DNA from: VRUE01 sp036265675
GTDB lineage: Bacteria; Actinomycetota; Thermoleophilia; Solirubrobacterales; 70-9
DNA: 15,571 bases
NCBI GenBank assembly: GCA_036265675.1
Contig: DATAOP010000004.1
Coordinates: forward strand, 1 to 15,571
Reading direction: 5' to 3'
Below are positions 13,401 to 15,571 of this stretch, one piece after another. Under the pieces are notes generated by a model. That model saw nothing but the letters and a program-made list of their open reading frames with translations, had not been told where the DNA came from and did not search any database. Numbering within the stretch: the first letter of the stretch is position 1; each line of letters begins with the position of its first letter. A program made the translations under genes and the position numbers.

Positions 13401-13406
13401 TAGGGT
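13401..13406 (+). promoter_or_regulatory. Possible -10 element of narK-moaA
   Basis: TAGGGT is a TANNNT-type -10 lying 8 bases before the narK ATG, which would give a leaderless or nearly leaderless transcript. The same bases (AGGGTG) could instead be a weak Shine-Dalgarno. No -35 is recognisable in the GC-rich hairpin sequence upstream. Confidence 0.3.
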
Positions 13407-13414
13407 GCTTCGCG

Positions 13415-14587
13415 ATGTCTGAGGAGCGGAACCGCAACCTGATCCTGGGGACCCTGGCCTTCGCCCTCTGCTTCTCGGCTTGGGGGATGCTGGCCCCGAT
13501 GGCGCCCAAGCTGCAGGACGAACTCGGGCTCTCCAATACCGAAACGGCGCTGATGGTCTCGATCCCGGTCGTGCTCGGCTCGGTGCTGCGAATCCCCCTG
13601 GGGCCGATCACCGATCGATTCGGGGGCCGCATCCTCTTCGCCGGGATGCTGTTCTACTCGGCCGGCGCGGCACTCCTGGTCGGCTTCGCCTCCAGCTACG
13701 CGGCGCTGCTCGGCGCCGGCTTCCTGCTCGGCACCGCGGGCGCCGCATTCGCGATCGGAGTCCCGTTCGTCGCCGCCTGGTTCGAGCCCGAGCGCCAGGG
13801 ATTCGCCCTCGGTGTCTACGGGGCGGGCAACATCGGCACCGCGATCGCCGCCTTCTCGATCCCGGCGCTCCGCGACGCCGCGAGCCAGGAGGTCGCGGGG
13901 GCGGTCTTCGCGGCCGTGATCGCGGCCTACGCCGTCGTCTGGCTGTCGCTCTCACGCGACGCCCCCGGCGAGCGGCCCCCGGTCCGCTACCGCGAGGTGC
14001 TGCGCTCGGGCTGGCGGCTGTGGCGGCTGGCGCTGTTCTACTTCGTCACCTTCGGCGGCTTCGTGGCGATGGCGATCTTCCTGCCGAAGCTGCTCAAGGA
14101 CTGGTTCGACTACTCGCTGACCAGTGCCGGCCTGCGAGCCGGGGGCTTCACCCTCGTCGCCACCGCGGCGCGCCCGCTCGGGGGGTGGCTCTCCGACCGG
14201 GTCGGGCCCAGCCGCGTCCTGATGGCCTCATTCCTTGGCGTCGGGCTCGACGCCGCCGGGCTCGCCTGGCAGGCGTCGGACCCGGCGATCGTGCCGGTGA
14301 CGATCTTCTGTCTGACCCTGGCGGGCTTCCTCGGCCTCGGCAACGGCGCCGTGTTCAAGATGGTGCCGAACGAGTTTCCGGAGGCGGTCGGGGCGGCGAC
14401 CGGAATCGTCGGTGCCGCCGGCGGCCTCGGCGGCTTCTTCCCGCCGCTGGTGATGGGCGTCGTCAAGGACGCCACCGGCGATTTCGTCCTCGGCTTCGTC
14501 TTCCTTGTCTGCTTCGCCCTGCTTTGTGTGGCACTCGTGCTGCCGCTGGTCAGGGCAGGGCCGCGGGCGGTGCCGGATGCGACCTGA
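13415..14587 (+). CDS. narK: Nitrate/nitrite transporter, NarK family (MFS)
   Basis: This 390-residue major facilitator protein has about 12 hydrophobic segments. The nitrate/nitrite porter signatures are present in both halves: GVYGAGNIGTAIAAF (134-148) and GIVGAAGGLGGFFPP (330-344). The arginines expected in the substrate path are in SVLRIPLGPITDRFGGR (Arg59) and ATAARPLGGWLSDR (Arg253). GNGAVFKMVPNEFP (309-322) is also typical. It moves nitrate in and/or nitrite out; direction cannot be read from sequence. The frame is open from 13361 but ATG 13415 is chosen because family similarity begins there and the extension overlaps the hairpin. It overlaps moaA by 11 bases. With modABC and moaA nearby, it probably serves a molybdenum nitrate reductase encoded outside the window. 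Confidence 0.92.
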   Translation: MSEERNRNLILGTLAFALCFSAWGMLAPMAPKLQDELGLSNTETALMVSIPVVLGSVLRIPLGPITDRFGGRILFAGMLFYSAGAALLVGFASSYAALLGAGFLLGTAGAAFAIGVPFVAAWFEPERQGFALGVYGAGNIGTAIAAFSIPALRDAASQEVAGAVFAAVIAAYAVVWLSLSRDAPGERPPVRYREVLRSGWRLWRLALFYFVTFGGFVAMAIFLPKLLKDWFDYSLTSAGLRAGGFTLVATAARPLGGWLSDRVGPSRVLMASFLGVGLDAAGLAWQASDPAIVPVTIFCLTLAGFLGLGNGAVFKMVPNEFPEAVGAATGIVGAAGGLGGFFPPLVMGVVKDATGDFVLGFVFLVCFALLCVALVLPLVRAGPRAVPDAT

Positions 14588-15571
14588 GGACGGCCGGTTG
14601 CGCGACGGGCACGGCCGGGTGATCTCCGACCTGCGGGTCTCGGTCACCGACCGCTGCAACTTCCGCTGCCAGTACTGCATGCCCCCCGAGGGGGTGCCAT
14701 GGATCGAGCGCGAGCAGATCCTGCGCTTCGAGGAGATCGCGCGGCTGGTGAGGGTCTTCGTCGAGCTCGGGATCGAGGATGTCCGGCTGACCGGGGGCGA
14801 GCCCCTGGTCCGCCGCGATTTCCCCGCACTGGTCGGGATGCTGGCGGCGATCGCCGGGATCAGGGACCTCTCGATGACCACCAACGGCTACCTGCTCGAG
14901 CGCCACGCGGACGCGCTGGTGACCGCCGGAATCGGGCGGGTGAACGTATCGATCGACTCGCTCCAGCGTGACCGCTTCTTCCAGCTGACCCGGCGCGATG
15001 CCCTCGATCAGGTGCTGCGCGGTCTCGACGCGATCGCCGCCCATCCCCAAATCCGGCCGGTGAAGGTCAATGCGATCGCGATGCGGGGCTTCACCGAGGC
15101 GGAGGTAGAGCGCTTCTGCCGGTTCGCCCGCTCGACCGAGTTCCAGGTTCGCTTCATCGAGTTCATGCCGCTCGACGCCGATCGCGCCTGGAAACCGGAG
15201 TCGGTGCTCGCCGGCGAGGAGCTGCGGCGGATGATCGAGCGCCTGCACCCCCTGCGCGAGCTGCCGCGCGAGCCCTCGGCCACCGCGCGCGTCTACCGGT
15301 TCGCCGATGGGCGCGGGGAGATCGGATTCGTCAATCCGGTCAGCGAACCGTTCTGCGCCGAATGCAACCGGGTCCGCCTCACCGCCGAGGGCAAGCTGCG
15401 CACCTGCCTCTTCTCGCTGCACGAGACCGCCCTGCGCGAGCCGCTGCGCTCAGGGGCGAGCGACGCCGAGCTGGCGAGCCTGATCCGCACCGCGGTCTGG
15501 CGCAAGGAGCTGAAGCACCGGGTCAACGAGTCCGGCTTCCGCCAACCGGCCCGGACGATGAGTGCGATCGG
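14577..15571 (+). CDS. moaA: GTP 3',8-cyclase (molybdenum cofactor biosynthesis protein A), stop just beyond window
   Basis: This radical SAM enzyme catalyses the first step of molybdenum cofactor synthesis, turning GTP into 3',8-cyclo-7,8-dihydro-GTP, which MoaC converts to cPMP. The N-terminal cluster motif CNFRCQYC gives Cys27, Cys31 and Cys34. RLTGGEPLVRRDF is the SAM-binding GGEP region, and the second 4Fe-4S cluster ligands are in CAECNRVRLTAEGKLRTC (Cys260, Cys263, Cys277). The window ends at M-S-A-I-G(G); MoaA normally ends in Gly-Gly, so only the last base(s) and stop are missing. ATG 14577 starts inside the end of narK (11-base overlap), with GGGCGG 6 bases upstream, so the two genes are translationally linked. 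Confidence 0.95.
   Translation, partial: MRPEDGRLRDGHGRVISDLRVSVTDRCNFRCQYCMPPEGVPWIEREQILRFEEIARLVRVFVELGIEDVRLTGGEPLVRRDFPALVGMLAAIAGIRDLSMTTNGYLLERHADALVTAGIGRVNVSIDSLQRDRFFQLTRRDALDQVLRGLDAIAAHPQIRPVKVNAIAMRGFTEAEVERFCRFARSTEFQVRFIEFMPLDADRAWKPESVLAGEELRRMIERLHPLRELPREPSATARVYRFADGRGEIGFVNPVSEPFCAECNRVRLTAEGKLRTCLFSLHETALREPLRSGASDAELASLIRTAVWRKELKHRVNESGFRQPARTMSAI

Noticed and set aside
13326..14576. Molybdenum cofactor riboswitch before narK or moaA
   Set aside because: moaA has no leader because it starts inside narK, and the 89 bases before narK hold only a single GC-rich hairpin, not the multi-stem Moco RNA architecture.
13480..14622. 380-residue plus-strand frame inside narK
   Set aside because: Arg/Gly/Pro/Ala-rich out-of-frame translation of the NarK coding sequence.
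1..15571. tRNA, rRNA, CRISPR array, insertion sequence or attachment site
   Set aside because: No cloverleaf-like sequence, regularly spaced repeats, transposase or integrase motif, or flanking direct repeats were found on reading both strands.

Overview
The window is very GC-rich (by eye roughly two thirds G+C). It uses GTG and TTG starts freely, and its adjacent genes often overlap by a few bases. The gene set and protein style (sulfite-oxidase-like/FNR pair, DUF1990-type protein, BldC/MerR-HTH+Mop regulator, 'WPP'-type small membrane protein) point to an Actinomycetota genome, plausibly class Thermoleophilia (Solirubrobacterales-like). The class-level placement is inference. No rRNA, tRNA, CRISPR, insertion sequence or phage gene was found, and no gene-free stretch exceeds 300 bases; the longest are about 210 and 170 bases.

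Layout. (1) 2-217 (+): C-terminal piece of a SnoaL/NTF2-like protein cut by the window edge. (2) 227-3348 (-), reading leftward: a small two-helix membrane protein, a group II PLP decarboxylase, a cytosolic sulfite-oxidase-like molybdopterin protein and an FNR-type flavin reductase. Gaps are short (36 and 42 bases) and the last pair overlaps as ATGA, so this looks like one transcription unit. (3) 3412-4821 (+): a divergent protein with an apparent DUF1990-like duplication. (4) 5032-6168 (-): a secreted SxxK serine hydrolase (beta-lactamase/D-Ala-D-Ala carboxypeptidase fold), divergent from (5) 6240-8894 (+), pyruvate phosphate dikinase. (6) 8929-9330 (-): a single-domain cupin, convergent with PPDK and divergent from (7) 9446-12107 (+), modA-modB-modC, the molybdate ABC importer, with 4-base overlaps. 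(8) 12091-12480 (-): a HTH + Mop/TOBE regulator, tail-to-tail with modC and overlapping it. (9) 12651-13325 (+): an unrecognised two-helix membrane protein followed by a strong hairpin. (10) 13415-14587 (+) narK-type nitrate/nitrite transporter, overlapping (11) 14577-15571 (+) moaA, which lacks only its last base(s) and stop.

How it fits together: the right half is a molybdenum/nitrate block. ModABC imports molybdate, the HTH-Mop protein is a candidate molybdate sensor in place of ModE, MoaA does the first step of molybdenum cofactor synthesis, and NarK moves nitrate/nitrite. A nitrate reductase and further moa/moe genes are expected just beyond the right edge (inference). The left half holds another likely Moco consumer, the sulfite-oxidase-like protein with its flavin reductase. 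The points most worth a second look are the HTH-Mop regulator with the AT-rich, repeat-bearing DNA before modA, the signal-less sulfite-oxidase-like/FNR pair, the PPDK with alanine at the regulatory threonine position, and the duplicated DUF1990-like protein.
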